A stretch of DNA of 64,000 nt from Roridomyces roridus (Eukaryota; Basidiomycota; Agaricomycetes; Agaricales; Mycenaceae). The stretch lies in the NCBI GenBank assembly GCA_029378245.1, contig JARKIF010000021.1, positions 558,001-622,000 on the forward strand. Direction: 5' to 3'. The position numbers and the translations under genes were made by a program. The notes under the pieces are model-generated. The model was not told where the DNA came from, made no database searches, and saw nothing but the letters and a program-made list of their open reading frames with translations. Positions 12,329-25,857 of this stretch are shown one piece after another; positions within the stretch are counted from its first letter, which is position 1; every line of letters starts with the position of its first letter.

Positions 12329-12840
12329 GTGATAATAGCTACATGCAGTGGTGTATCAGGGTTATGCGTAGCGTGGTGGAACGCCTCTGCAGCGAGTCTA
12401 GTCTTCTCCGTTGGCCGTTGTTTGAAAGAGGAAGGAAGGAGTTCACATCATGTTCAGTCCGCCGCCCCAGCCGTCCTGTGCGCACTCATCAACCTCATCG
12501 CATCTCAAGCGGGCAGCAGAACTGAAGCCCTCAACGCCGGCACGATGTTGTCCATCATCTCAAACGATGTGTTGCCGAAGCTGTATGCACTCTCCGCAAT
12601 GTGGACGCTCAACTCGCGTCAAGGGATACGCCTGGCGGGCTCGCATGGGCAACCGACGAGCAGCCAGAAGGGGCAGAGTGGCAGCGGACTAACATCGAGC
12701 TTGGGGGCCTGTCGCTCTCGGGCCTGCGAACACCGATCCAGGTCCGGACCCATGCGCAGACGGTGCAGCATGTGGATACAGATATGGTCTTTACGCCGAA
12801 ACTGGACAATGTCAGTGAGCACTCGACGGTGAAGTCGTAG
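12329..12840 (+). pseudogene. 5'-truncated DUF6534-like membrane protein fragment
   Basis: Plus-strand pieces resemble only the 3' half of a DUF6534-like gene: a segment with WWNASAASLVFSVGRCLKE, the helix AVLCALINLIASQA, the last-helix block NDVLPKLYALSAMWTLNSR (compare KLYSNSLLATLNAR of the family), then in another frame the C-tail TPIQVRTHAQTVQHVDTD running to the stop at 12838-12840. I find no upstream exons for the first four helices before 12329. The frame change after WTLNSR could be an intron or a frameshift. It lies between two full family members, so a decayed tandem duplicate is likely. Confidence 0.45.
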
Positions 12841-14130
12841 GATGGTAGAGGATATCTAAGATTTCGGTGACGGTGTAGTTGATGATATTCGCAGGGCGGG
12901 TATATGCGGGAGTGCGTGAATATAGTGCGCTATAACCGATGTCGGGGATCGCGCCAACGAGTAGGGGTGTCGTTGATCAAAGGAGGCGGATTCGTGAAGG
13001 GATCGCGTGGGATACAGGCAGGAAAGGGTTGGCGCAGGGAAGCCCCTGAGAGCTGGCTTTGGGCTCGTCCAAGGACGGAAGAAAGACATGGGTCGTCGCG
13101 GGAGGTGTAGGCAACGAATCCTGCCCTTGGATCTCAAAAGAGGGCAGAGAGGAGGGAGAAGGCTATAAGTGCCGTGAAGCTAGAGATCAAGGAGTGTGGA
13201 CGCGTTCCAGCTCAGCGTCATGAGCGTCGAGGATGAAGACGGCGGACGCAGACTCGCAGGTGTGGCTGTGCCGTATGCCGAGATTGGTCCAACTTCGGCC
13301 GAGGTCCGATGCGGTGCATGATACTTATCTCGGACTTATCGGCCGCTCACCTCTTGTTCGCTGCCTTCGCCCACTCTTGCAAGACAGCAAGGTGGTCGAG
13401 CCTCCGACGTCTGCTGGGTAGTTCGGGCGAGTTCCTACCCATATCCTGTTACCGAGCGGAGGTCGCGGCGCGCGCACAGATGCAGGTACGCAACTCCTGC
13501 CTGGATCAGTTTGCTGGATCGCCGAGCTTTGCGCTCGTCGCGCAGTGCCGCTACGCTGAATGCCATGGGAAATTGAGCGGTCCATCTTGGGGGTCGCAAG
13601 CGGCAACAGTGTACGATCAAGAACCTTGACCATCAAGTCGAGGTGCTCCAGATGAATATGGCCCAACGTTTTGGAGTGCTACAACCGGGGTGGAATATAG
13701 GGTTGCAAATAGCACAAACAATCGTCCGCATCCTCTGACTCAATTCAAACTGTCAGGCTTCATTGGACGTGTCATGTCCCAATGGATTCATGCCCCATTC
13801 CAAAAGTAACATTGACCAGTGCGAGTCTCAGAAATAGGCAGGGTAGCCGGTTAATTAAATTCTTTCCTGCCTGATTGGTGCGTTGCCGACTTCTGAATGC
13901 TTCGCTAAAATCTCATCCAAAGCCTGTAGTTCTGAGTGGGTTGGACCAAATTCTCCTGCGGGTCCAACAGTCGCCTTCATCTTCCATCTCTGACGATGAT
14001 ACCAACGGCAAGTTTCGGTGATCAGTGTTCATCTCCCGATGTTGCAACCCGATGAGAACGTCTAGGTGCTCACCTCTATAAAAGGCAGACTCCGGTGCAG
14101 ACTCCTGAGCATCATTCCGCAGGCTATTCA
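12841..14130. other. intergenic, no supported gene
   Basis: Minus-strand open frames (12856-13137 and 13325-13666) show some proline- and arginine-rich coding-like sequence but nothing that I can assign. The last ~100 bp before 14131 would hold the promoter of the next DUF6534-like gene; a TATAAAAGG lies at about 14077-14085. Confidence 0.3.
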
Positions 14131-16000
14131 ATGTCTTCCCCCTACTCCGCTCTTCCAAACTTCTCGCAATCCTTCGGTAGGGCCCAGAAGAATATGCTCT
14201 GTACAGCAACTGACACTGGTTTAGGTGCAGGCCTCATCGGAACGTGGATTGCAATGGGCCTATATGGTCTCACTATTTCGCAAGTGGGTTTCCTGGTCAA
14301 CGAATGTCCAAACCTAGGCTCACCTCGCTCGCTACTACAGACTTTATTTTACTTCTCAAATTACCCCAATGACGCCCGACACGTCAAACTTCTGGTATCT
14401 CTCAATTTTCCCCGAGGCTCGTCGGCTCAGTGCGGACAGGTTTCATTTCTCTGGTAAGCGGTGTATCTGGCGCCATTGGCATCTATACCTATATCTGCAG
14501 GATTCTGCATACCTTGCATTGCGTCGTCAGTATGTCCTTTCAGTTGTGACCCCCAGGCCAGTGGTTGATTGTTGTCCACAGTATGCCGGCTGGTTTACGG
14601 CTACCTGGTAAACACCCAATTGACGAAATGTACCCGAGCGGCTCATTTACTGCAGATACTCGACGCCTTCAACTTGGAGCTGCTTACCCAGAATAATTGG
14701 TACGTACAACCCCGCATGTCTTCAGCCCATTGAACGAAATCAGGGCCTTGGGTGTACTTCTTCGTACCGTTCATAACTATTCCTCCCTCTGATTAGTTCC
14801 ACCACAAGGTTTCCATCACGCTGCATGTAACTTTGACCATCCTGCAACAAAAAAAAACTCACTGACGACGTCCTCACAGCTTGCGGTGTCTTCCATTGTC
14901 ATGGTTTACCTCGTCGTCGTCATCTTCAAAGGTAACGTCCGACATGAGGTATAGAGTTGTGCGGCCTTTGATTCGGCGATTAGCGGCTTCTTTCAGGGTC
15001 AAATACTTGGGGTGGTTGTTCGTCGCATTGAACGTATGTGTATCTCGACGCACTCTGGCGGGCAATACTGAAGATAACTCGAACTATTCAGGGAATTTCA
15101 ATCTTTGTTCACGCCGGTGATTACGATTTCGCGTTGTCCAAGACTCACACACTGATCTACAAGCAAGGTTTTTTCATCGGTAAGCGCGGCGCTACCGCCT
15201 CGTCTTCTTCTTGCACCCCGTTTGAACTCTTTTCCAGAAGCGATCGTTCAGGTGTGAGTGAAATAAACCAGCATCGCAAGGTGTCCATCTCTCATGCCCG
15301 CTGTAGGTTCAGAATCAAAGAGTTGGTCAACTCGCCAGATCTAGTACGTATTGTGCTCCATGACAATGGCCGTTGTCTTAACTCTGAGATCAGGCAACTG
15401 CAGTTCTCTCCACGGCTGGAACGCAAGTAGCAGCAGACATCCTTATTGCAGGCTCCCTCTGTATCGTGCTGCGGAGTCATTTAAATTGGAGTCAATTCGG
15501 CGGGTGAGAACTTGGAAGCAGTTTCACTGATTCCAGAGCTTTCACTGACTTGAACACGGAAGGACAAACTCGACAATCAAGTCTCTCATGCTCTGTGCGA
15601 TCAGCCGAGGCGTGGTTACTGCGTAAGAGTTTAGATTTCTTTGTATGTACAGACTCTGACGAATGAGTCTAGCACGATCGCGCTGATAGAACTGTTGGCA
15701 GTGAGTGGTTCCAACGAAATCTATAACCCAGTAATCAAAGAGGCCGCAGCTTGCCATCGAGCCGGGGTCTATGTGGTACATTGGATGCGAATTCGCTATC
15801 GTTGGCCGTGAGTACATCCCCGAGTCTCTGTTTTATTTTAATTCATACGCACCTTCCTCTCAGTGTACATCAACGCCCTGATGGTGTCGCTCAACTCGCG
15901 GAATCGAATGAGAGCCCGAGTAGAGTCTGCGATGATATTTGCGAAAGCGACGTCCATCGGCGAGGATGACACCCACGACTCGGAGAAGACGGCGGTATAG
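14131..16000 (+). CDS. DUF6534-like multi-pass membrane protein
   Basis: Start 14131 (MSSPYSALPNF). Exon 1 carries helix 1 as LIGTWIAMGLYGLTISQ, joined across the intron 14284-14340 to TLFYFSNYPNDARHVKLLV, the characteristic first loop of the family. Later exons give ILDAFNLELLTQNNW (~14655), helix segments around SIVMVYLVVVIF (~14890), the hallmark RTNSTIKSLMLCAISRGVVTA (~15555), and the last helix VYINALMVSLNSRNRMR (~15865). It ends DSEKTAV at stop 15998-16000. Order and spacing match the family; some middle exons were not resolved. A TATA-like box lies about 50 bp upstream. Function is unknown for the family; membrane location is inferred from hydrophobicity. Confidence 0.7.
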
Positions 16001-16884
16001 AGTAAACACGTACAGTGCCTCTGGGGTTCGGACCATATATTCATTGCAGTACAATTCTTTGTGTTCAATTCAAAACCGTGGAGGAAGCAAAATCAAGGAA
16101 GGTTGGAGCATGCGCATTGATCATGATCCGACCTCATAGGCTCATCCTGGACCTCTCCATGCAATTCCATTCCACCCTGTATTACTTAGGTCGTTGGCTG
16201 CGATGCGACTCCGAGACACCGAGACACTTTGACGGCATACCGTATGTAAACAGAAGACGCGGCGATATACGTACATGACATCGGGTGGGTTCAATTCCCC
16301 TTGATGGCTTGAAAGGCCGGGAAGCGCGCTCTCCTTTTCTCGAACTAGGGAAGTCCAGTCCATTCGTCCCGAGAATCCTCTTTCTCAGAAGCCACCGGAC
16401 TTGAACGGGCATTACTGAAATCTTGAAGATCACGGGTCAAAGATTTTCTGATGGTTGAAAAATGACGGCAAAGCCAAGCATGGCGCGGATTCCCATGATG
16501 TCCGCTCTCTCTCTCTTGCAGAACATTCGAGAGTAAAGCCGCCACCCGTTCGCTCACCTCACCCCTGTTCAAATTCACTTACGCTCTCGAACTTCCACGA
16601 ACGTACTTACATCAGAAGAAGAAGGCCGCCCGTATTTTTACAATTGACAGATCCCACGACCCTTCAGGTTGCTGTCTCCATTTTTGAATGCATATGCACA
16701 GCGGCTGCAGTGCGGATCGCCAGACCAATCCCAGCGAAGTCCATCTTTGATAAATATCAGGCCTATTTCTCACCACCGTCGTTCTGTTTCCCTTCGTCTC
16801 TTCTGCCAGCTCACAGGCACTCCCCTCTCTCTTCCTCCGACGAACCTGTTTCGCTCGCGCCCCCGCTATCTTCTGCAGAACAAA
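16001..16884. other. intergenic; CT-rich leader before the DUF6593-like gene
   Basis: No supported gene. The last 300 bp are rich in CT runs, as is common in fungal promoters and 5' leaders. Long frames here (for example minus 16612-17097) are antisense to the next gene. Confidence 0.35.
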
Positions 16885-17498
16885 ATGGCCGGTCAGACGA
16901 TCTTCAAAGCCCAAGCGCCCGACATGCTCAACTGCACCCTCGTTGGGCAAACCCGTCGCGGGGGTGTAGAATACGCCATCTCGACTGTCCGCAAGCTCTT
17001 CCAACGCAAGCCCACCTTCATCACCCACCGCCCCTCGGGGCTGCGCGGCGTCATCAACTGGAACGATAGGACGTTCACTGTCGGGACCGAGCAGCATACT
17101 TGGGAGGAGATTCAGAGACCCAAGGGTGGGGTGTTTAGTCTGTGCGTCATATCTCGTTCGTCGTCATCGAAGCTGACCGACGGCTGGCAGGGCGAAGGAA
17201 TGGTGTTGGTCCGGCCCCACTTACCTCGCAGAGCAGAAGAAAGGGCAATGGTTCATGAGCCATTCGTGGGGGAATGACGCACCTGTTGCGGTGCTCACCA
17301 AAGCCAAGGAGCGCATAATTGGGACCTCGGAGCCTGCGGAACTCATTTTGTCGGATGATATCGAGGACGAGGTGGAGAGGATGTTTGCTGTGTTGGTTTT
17401 GGTGTATTCGCAGGCGGATGAATCTGATGTGCGTCGTTTTTCCTTCTGCGCGTCGAGTCGTAGGACTGATGGGTTTCGTTTCGCAGAGGGAGATGTGA
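16885..17498 (+). CDS. DUF6593-like small protein
   Basis: Three exons (16885-17141, 17191-17428, 17487-17498) give 507 coding bases, 168 residues, all junctions GT...AG and in frame. The protein opens MAGQTIFKAQAPDMLNCT, then GGVEYAISTVRKL, RGVINWNDRTFTVGTE and, after intron 1, EWCWSGPTYLAEQKKGQWF, AELILSDDIEDEVERMFAVLVLVY, ending ESDREM. The layout (a YxISTxxK segment, an I-x-W turn, a W-rich middle, an acidic then hydrophobic C-terminal helix) is that of basidiomycete DUF6593 proteins, whose function is unknown. Two further copies lie at 33 and 45.4 kb. A secreted or membrane role is not suggested: no signal peptide. Confidence 0.6.
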
Positions 17499-18629
17499 GC
17501 GAAGACGGGAGTGTGGGCAGACCGAGCTTCGGAGGTGCGTGTTCTGCTCCTGGGGACCGATCGGTAAGAAGCTAACGGTGTTTCTCCCTCAGAACGGTCT
17601 CCGACTCGGAGCAAGTCAGTGGATGGGATTGTTCCGAAGATATTTATGTCAAACCTTCAATTACTCTTCTTGTTCAAACTCGGTCGGCGAATCGGATCTC
17701 ATTCGTCCATTGCTCGCTGGTGAGAAGTGCTGCCGTCAACTCCGCTCGAAATCATGATACCGAGCACTGCCTGTCGCCTGCCCTTCAAGATCGGAACAAG
17801 GTTTCCGTGGACGTTGATGCGATGCGATGGCAACAAACGTATGCAGATTCGTCGTTGCTGGAGGCCGGGTTCTGGTCCAGCGTGCAGAGGCAGCGACCCG
17901 CCAAGAGATCAGAAAAGAATGGAGAAAACACATGCGATTTACTTATCAGGCGGGGGATTAACCTTCCATCTGCTTGCCCGATCAGAACAACTATCACCAA
18001 TTCAGCATTGGGCTTTCAGCTGCTTGCTAATCCCGCAATCGACGTGTATCAGTGTCGGCGCCACGTTGTGTTACCGAGTCCTCGGAGGATGGCTTCCGGT
18101 GGTGAAGCTCGGCGGAGAGAGACGAGATGCATACGTGTTTGCTATCATCGCGCCCATGGAGTCCTGTGGAGTACCAGAACCGGAATGGAGCGTATTCCAG
18201 AGAGCAGCGCTGGTGATGTATTAGGATCCAGCCGAAGCGTCATCAGAAACACGAGCATCAAAGAAGCACAGATAATCAAATTGCAAATGCGGGGCTCCAC
18301 ACTCGTCTCAATCTGCATGTTTAGGGATTAAAACGTCCATGGAAGTATCATCCTGGCAGTTTTCCGACCCGTTTGAAGCCAAGAGCAGTTAGGAAGGATC
18401 GAGGATAAACTGTTCGGGCCAGAGTTGCAGCCGGTGATGGCCTGTGATGGCCTGTCGTCCCGGCGGCCCCGTTATTGTCATGCGCCATCACTAAAAAAGA
18501 AGCGTGACATCGCGTGACGGGTCATCCCTTTCTCCATCGCTACTCATTAAATACCCGTTGCTTTCACCCTTCATAATCCGCCCTCCCTCACCTATACCGA
18601 TCATCTCCCTTTCATCCACGAAAAGAATC
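17499..18629. other. intergenic with uncalled open frames
   Basis: Overlapping plus-strand frames at 17720-18331 (203 codons) and 17727-18224 (165 codons) have no repeats, motifs or family resemblance. I see no decisive reason to call either one coding. Confidence 0.3.
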
Positions 18630-19341
18630 ATGTCCCCAAAAGTCCGTGCTGGTGCGTTTTCCTCTCTCTCTCAAGATCCGATCCGGCGCGCTAACGCACC
18701 CCGAGGTACTCGCCGTGCGAGCGATGTCGGCGTGTGGCTCGACGAGACGGCGTTTGCCATGCAGAACGAAGAGGACGAGTACATGCAGTTCAGCCTCAAC
18801 CTCGGTGACGATACCGACTCGACCCCCGTCTCTGCCTGCGCCACCCCGCCGAGACTGCGCCTTGACGTAGGGGCCCTGCAGAGGAAACGAAAGAACCAGT
18901 CATTAGCGGGTCAGTGTGCGACATGGTGCGTCTCCCTTTGTATTCAGTAGGCAGTCTCCTGACGTCGAGCCTAGTCTCCAGCACGTCGCTTCTAAAGACC
19001 TGGTCGCGGGTGGTCTCTGCCCCAACTGCGCTGCATTCTCACCCGTCTCCACAATCACGCACTCCTCCGCCCTCTTCTCCGTGACTTCGGGCGATTCGGA
19101 CGAGGACAAGACGCCAGTACCCTCGCAAACCGCTGCACCCTCCCCCACCAGCGCACCGGGGCCCTCATCCCTCGTGCAGTCACATCCTTCCCAGCGCATG
19201 ACGGAGCTACAAGCTCACCGGCATGCACTGGCCCAGTTGACCAGCCTTAACGGCGCCCTCTCCTCGCTCACGCGGCTCCTCTTCCTCTTCCTCGTCGTCG
19301 GCGTACTAGCCAGCCGGGGAGACTGGACGCCCGAGGCCTAA
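18630..19341 (+). CDS. hypothetical tail-anchored protein
   Basis: Exon 1 begins at 18630 (MSPKVRAG) in a good fungal leader and encodes an acidic stretch (NEEDEYMQFSLNLGDDTD). A short intron at about 18910-18950 joins it to a Ser/Pro/Thr-rich exon that ends with a hydrophobic helix (SSLTRLLFLFLVVGVLASRG) only seven residues from the stop at 19339-19341. A single C-terminal helix of this kind indicates a tail-anchored membrane protein. A CPNCAAF motif could bind metal but is alone. I do not recognise the family. A second intron near 18650-18700 is possible. Confidence 0.5.
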
Positions 19342-20129
19342 GGCCTGTCCACCCCACCCCATCCCCTCTACGGCATCGCATCGCATCTACTACCCACATC
19401 GCATTAACCATCTCATCCTGCATTTCTCTCGCTGTACTCATACGGACTCGTTCGGAATTATCTTCTTACGTCTATCCAATTTACCCTAGTTGCTTCTGGC
19501 TTGCGCGCTGCGGGCCTGCAGCGTGCATTCTGTTGTATACCTACCTTTTCTACCGTCCATCTCCCCTCGTTCATGATATCTTAATCGATTGCAAAAAGTC
19601 TCAATCCACGACCACGTCACGACCTTGAATCTACGATGTTTACGACTGCCTTTCTTCCGCTTTGTGAGCTGCGCGATCCCGAAAATTTTCCGGCGCTAGT
19701 GAGTGCGCAGCTGACTCCTTTTGCTCTGTTTGAAATTCACCTTGGTATTGCAGGGTCCATGTGTCGAAATTGACGTTTCCGTTTCCAGGCCCAGACGCTC
19801 GCCACTCGCCCCTGGGCCCTCGGCTTCAACATTCAGGGTTAGTTCATCATGCATCATGTCCCTTAACGCGACCCGGATCTCACCCAAAGCCCATCATCTT
19901 CGACTTCTTGGACAGCTCGATTTCGGTGCCACGCCACGAGAACTCATCATGTGGTTGGACTCGTGATGTGGGGTATCAGGTTGTCCCCTGTCTATTCAGG
20001 TACCCGCAACAGTAGGTAGGGTATAGTTCCGTTCGATCGAAACGTTACTTACATTATCATCAGGCACCTTAATGGTGACTCAAGATCCACGCAAGATTGA
20101 ACGCCCTGTGTGTTCCGATGAGGTTTGCC
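19342..20129. other. intergenic
   Basis: 3' flank of the tail-anchored gene, then sequence without a supported gene. Confidence 0.3.
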
Positions 20130-20760
20130 GGTCATGCGTTCGATTCCCTCCTCGTTGATATATGATATGAAAGATGCCAATTCCTTTTATTTGATCTCAT
20201 GCAGGCATGAACTTGACGGACTCGTATCGGTATCGAGTGATGCACCTGATTCACTTGGACGGTCGGGCCAACCTTGCACAATTCCAGGTTGAAAACGGGT
20301 GTCCTTGTGGATTTCGATGAGCTTTGGTTCGATTCCCTCATCGATTCTGTGCCAGGCGTATTTGCCACTTGCTTTTCTTTCATAGCCTCGGACTTCAGGC
20401 GCTCAATGCCTGACTTTCTGGGCAGTTTCAACTTTCGTGCAGGTAAGACGGGGAGCCAAGTGGGTTTGAGCTCGAGCCCTCTCCCCCTCGAACGTGTGGA
20501 AGGTGATTTTTTTTTCACCCACACTGATTGACACGTCCCCGAATATCCGATAGATTAACAATTGTTGAACGGAAGTATCAGCGTGTCCCCTCTCTAAAAT
20601 TTTGAAAATGCGTCAGCGTTCGCGATCGTATGGTTTGCAACTCGAAACCTCCTTTCATCCTTGGCCCTTTCGATTGACAGCATTTCTCAGGGTTGTTCAC
20701 GCAGCGGTCCTCGAATTCGATGCACCGGCTGGCGTTATCACTAGTGAAGGTTTTAGAATA

Positions 20761-21600
20761 CAATCTTCAAGGACTGGTCTGGATTGGATGTGATTCACCC
20801 TCGCGTCTAGCTGTCGGGCTTCAGCTATCCTGGTTTGCATGCCGTTCGACTCGGGGCTTCGTCGTCCATGGGTTGGACCGACTCTGCATCTTTTTTTTTT
20901 TCCTGTTTGCGTCCGTAGCCGCCACAATCCGAACACTGCAGGTCTCCCCGGCTAATAATCACCCTGGTTCACTTCCACAGCTCAACCACTTTTGGTTGGC
21001 ACATCGCATCTGACCCCGATCCCGAAGTGCAGCTGAATCGATTCAGGGAGAGGCCGTCTGCGTCTGCCGCCATTCCTGATGGATGACTCTGGTTTGTCCA
21101 ACGACCTCGTTCGATGCGAGGCATCCCATGATCTCGGTTTCGACAGTCTTTTTCTCTTTCTCAAACGCTACAATCTTGATTGGATGGAACTCAGACTCGC
21201 CAAAGTAAAAACAATTTCCGCGCCGAACAAGATTCAGCTTGGAGCTGGGAACCACAAGACCTGTGGACCGCCAATATCTGATTCCGCGGTTGTGCAAAAT
21301 TGCATCTGACTTCTGGATCGTAACCATCTATGTTCCAACGTGCTTGTGCACAGTGCAAAACCAGTCGCAGGTTGTCTGCGCCCACTCACCTTGGGTGAGT
21401 GACACGGACGCTGGGCGGATCTCGTTCGACTCGGGGATCCTTTGCTAGGTAGATATAGCCGTGGGTTTTTGTTCGTAGCTGCCATAATCCGAACACTCCA
21501 GGTCTACCCGGCTAACACTCCAAAGCCTGTGCTGATTTACTGATCCAAAAGTGCAGAGTTCAGGCTGAGGCCGTCTGCAGCCATTCGTGAGGGCAACGTG
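20761..21600. repeat. dispersed repeat, copy A with internal duplication
   Basis: Several blocks recur in the same order at 25858-26660: 20761-20820 matches 25858-25921, 20826-20855 matches 26190-26219, the CGACCTCGTTCG block near 21099 matches 26383, and 21280-21316 matches 26555-26591. Inside copy A, 20914-20955 is repeated at 21474-21515, and the GAGGCCGTCTGC block near 21048 recurs near 21560, so part of the unit is duplicated about 550 bp apart. Identity is imperfect, indicating an old family. No coding frame is conserved between the copies. Confidence 0.65.
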
Positions 21601-22015
21601 AGTCAACAGTTTCGGTCTCAGCAAGAATTTAAAAATGCATTTGAAAGAACCACGAAGAAAGAGTACACAGAGTGATCAAGCCGGCCCCAAGGATGTTGTG
21701 GACGGAAAGAAGCTCGGGGGTCAGTCTTGTAACCCCGAGGCTTGGCGGCAAGACCGATAATCGCGTCCGAAGTCGGATACGTCCGAGTCATTTTCCAAGG
21801 GGGAGCCAAGACACCCGAGTTTCAAGCCGTCGAGTAAGGTAGTAACTAGTTGAGCAAGACCGGATGTCATGACGAGTGGGACAGCTTTCAGCCGTTGTGC
21901 ATTGACTGACATGGAACAAGTCGTGGGATGATGACATCGGAGACAAAGCTAGTCGGGTTACTGAATTTTCGACCGGAAATCCTACAGAACAATGTAAAGG
22001 TATCCAAGCGGAAAC

Positions 22016-23015
<1,000 letters not shown>

Positions 23016-24069
23016 TGGGATCGCGTGAGTCTCGGTCAGCATCGGATGAATTTAGGGCGGCCGCGTTGTCCCGCAGAATCTTCGAGGCTCGTGGTCTTGA
23101 GGAATAAGTAACCATTTTGGGTCGTTCTCGAGTGTCGGAAACGGACTAGAGCATGGAATTTGGCAGCAGAGCCGGAGAGCGACATGGTGGCAGAGAGCAA
23201 GGCAAAATGATCCGCCATCAGATGACAGCCGCGCTTGCTCTTGACCGCCAACTCCAAGGTGTCGAGCGACACCACCCTCACCAGTACACCATTCCTGTTG
23301 CGGTCCTCGAGATTCCTCCCTGCGCCGTACAATCATAGGCCTACATCAACTGACAACGACAAAATCTAAGACCCCCCAAGTCAGAATTTCCGACGTCTCG
23401 AAGCTCGATATCAACGACGGCGTCGAATGCATGGGCAAGATGAAGGACCTCCTAGTCGTCAAGATGCATCCAGACTGCAAATATAGCACACCTCCGCAGC
23501 CGTCGACATCGACTCGGAAAGTCCTTAGTCGATGTGTCGTCCCTGACCGGTCTATGGATGATTCAAGAAGGGGACAACTCTTTCGAAGCCCCAGTTCGTC
23601 CGAGTCGCAGGATGTCGGTGCCAGCAAGTACTTGGCACGTACTGTGTCATCTCCTTTTCTCTACTGGATGCTGCGTTCAATCGGGCGTGTTTGTATCGTG
23701 AGTGGGCCTTCTTGCCGAAGCTTCTCCGTGTGTGACCCAGGGAAGCCATCCATCGCTGCCAGATCGAATACTCTGGGTTCCAATATTACCCGCCGTTGGC
23801 CCGCCCGCCATTCAAGGTTAGGGCGCAATGAGAAAGTAAGACGATGACAAGGTGAAGGACTGATTCATCATCCAATGACGCTTGTGCGAGGGTCGCAGGT
23901 GAGTGAGTCTCCTCTGGCTCCTAGATAATATCTGAATTGATATCATTTTAGATGTCTGGCGTGAAAGGGGCGCCAATACAGTGACGAGGTTCTGTCCAGA
24001 ATCGCAAGTCAGGAGTTCAATACAACACGCACTCCTCAAAGTTCCTGGATGACTGGTAAACTCAATAAA
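23016..24069. other. intergenic with an uncalled plus-strand frame
   Basis: A plus-strand frame from about 23371 to 23847 opens with a coding-like stretch (VRISDVSKLDINDGVECMG) but has no match that I know and no start near it. It could be an exon of a lost gene. Confidence 0.2.
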
Positions 24070-25569
24070 ATGCCACGCATTCGTCTTGGACAAGCCCTTG
24101 TTCCCGCCACCCTCGATATCATGTCCTCTGCCACCGCCGTATCTCAAGCCATGAGCGTTGTCATCCTCTTGGTTGGTTCGTCCTTCTGTGTATCTTCTTC
24201 GCCAGTGATACTGATTAAACTCCCCTCGTCCACAGGAATCACCATCGTCACGGCCTTTTTGACGAAACGCCTCAGCTCGAGTTGGAGTCTTAGGGACGGA
24301 TGGCAGCGGCTCAACTGGCCCCGCCTCTGCATTGTTTTGATTTTCTTGGATTCATATCTTTTTCTCTTTGCTTGTGCGTTGCTTTCTTTGGTCTCCGGCA
24401 TTTCAAATTGAGCTTACCGACGTACTGGACAGCGGGCATCCTCATGTTCGGTGTCAGCCTCCAGAAGGACACAAAGGCATGCGCGTCGGCGATATACCTC
24501 TGCGTCTCGTTCTACACCTCGTCGAAAGTTTTGATATACGCATTTTTGTGTACGCTTTATACTCTCTTCTTATCCCTACGCTCATCTTCTTGGTAGCGGA
24601 GAAGGTGTATATGGTATGGGACACTGGCCGCAGTCGACTGCGTTCGCCAGTGTACGTGCTTTGTATCGTCACCGTCACTCTCTACGGCGCCATTGTTGGC
24701 CTCATGGCCATCGGTACGTCGCACGTTCTCGTGGTCTGATCCTCCGCCCACGTCCCTGCAGGTGGCATCGCGGAATTGAGCCCAACTGACGGTCTCTGTC
24801 AGTCTTGCCCATCGTATTCTCCAATATAATCTAAATTATTCGTCAGGCGTCATCGGCCTCAAACCCACCGCTTCAATTCCTTTGTTGTCTTACGATTTGT
24901 GCGTTCTAGAATCTCTCTCGTATTGGTCGAATTTCTCACCGGGGTCTAGGTACATCAACATTCTGTTGACATCACTATTCCTGTGGCCGCTTTTCCGCTC
25001 GCAGCATTCGACTGCACGCTTGCGGCGTGTCGCCGCCCGGACGCTGATGTACGTCCTTCATCCTCACTACCTCCATTCATGCCAACTCTTCATTAGCGCA
25101 TCCGCGGTGGCACTAACGACTTCCACGATCAACATGACCGTCCTCACCGTCCTACACGGGCGCGAACTCGGGTGGATTTGCCTCGCCAGCTGCGGGACGG
25201 ACGTCGTCTTCAACGCGGCTGCCCTCTTCTGGCTCACCTCCGGCACGTCTCAGTCCTCGCTCAGCGGTACGAGCTCGGCTCGCCACGAGACGACCAACCT
25301 CGAGCCAAACCTCATCGCGTTCCCTGCCCCGCCGAGTCCCAGGCGGAGTCATTTCAAGGTTGACGCGCCGCAGAGTCCGTCGCAGGAGGCGTTTGCGAAG
25401 GAGGATAAAAGGACGTATGAGATGGGGCCCTTGTCGCCTTCGTCGGCGCGGTTCCAGGTGAGGCTCTCCCGTCCCTCTTCGCCGTCCGCTGACTGGGAGG
25501 CAGATTCAAGTGACGACCGAGTCTCGTGTCGCTTCTGGCCCTCCGGATGTCGTGGATGCCGAGAATTAA
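24070..25569 (+). CDS. multi-pass membrane protein, basidiomycete-type, unknown function
   Basis: Start at 24070 (MPRIRLGQALVPATLDI). Hydrophobic segments follow in order: VVILLV / GITIVTAFLT, LCIVLIFLDSYLFLFACALL, YWTAGILMFGVSL, SAIYLCVSFYTSSKVLIYAFL, VYVLCIVTVTLYGAIVGLMAIG, then VIGLKPTASIPLLSYDL joined to NILLTSLFLWPLF, SAVALTTSTINMTVLTVLHGRELGWICLASCGTDVV and a Ser/Pro-rich cytoplasmic-type tail. A last short intron after RFQ joins IQVTTESRVASGPP to the stop at 25567-25569. The arrangement suggests seven or more helices with a phosphorylatable tail, as in many uncharacterised agaricomycete receptor-like proteins. No named family assigned. Confidence 0.6.
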
Positions 25570-25767
25570 GACCATGTTCCGTCTGCTCTGTATACGTGGG
25601 TTCCTTTCAAATTCTTGGGGTTTGAGAGGATGCGTCATACTCTTATTTTTTGGTTGGTTAGAATGTCTTTGTACCAAGTAAGATTACATGTAGCTACTAC
25701 TAGTCTGCAACAGAAATCATCTTCATACGCGTACGAACCCGCTTCTGAAATGACTAAGAAGGACTAC

Positions 25768-25781
25768 GGGTTCGACTCCCG
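25768..25781 (+). repeat. tRNA T-arm/box-B-like motif
   Basis: CGGGTTCGACTCCCG forms a short stem around a TTCGACT loop, as in a tRNA T-arm, but no cloverleaf surrounds it. One of at least fourteen such motifs in the window. Confidence 0.35.
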
Positions 25782-25857
25782 AATGGCATTATAAATCCTT
25801 TCACGTATTTTTGTTCCCTCTTTCTTCTGCTTGGGAGCGCTCTAGATTTGAAAAGAA

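Noticed and set aside
16455..17097. Long plus and minus frames (204 and 161 codons) overlapping the DUF6593-like gene start
   Set aside because: They are other-frame shadows of the CT-rich leader and exon 1, without family resemblance.
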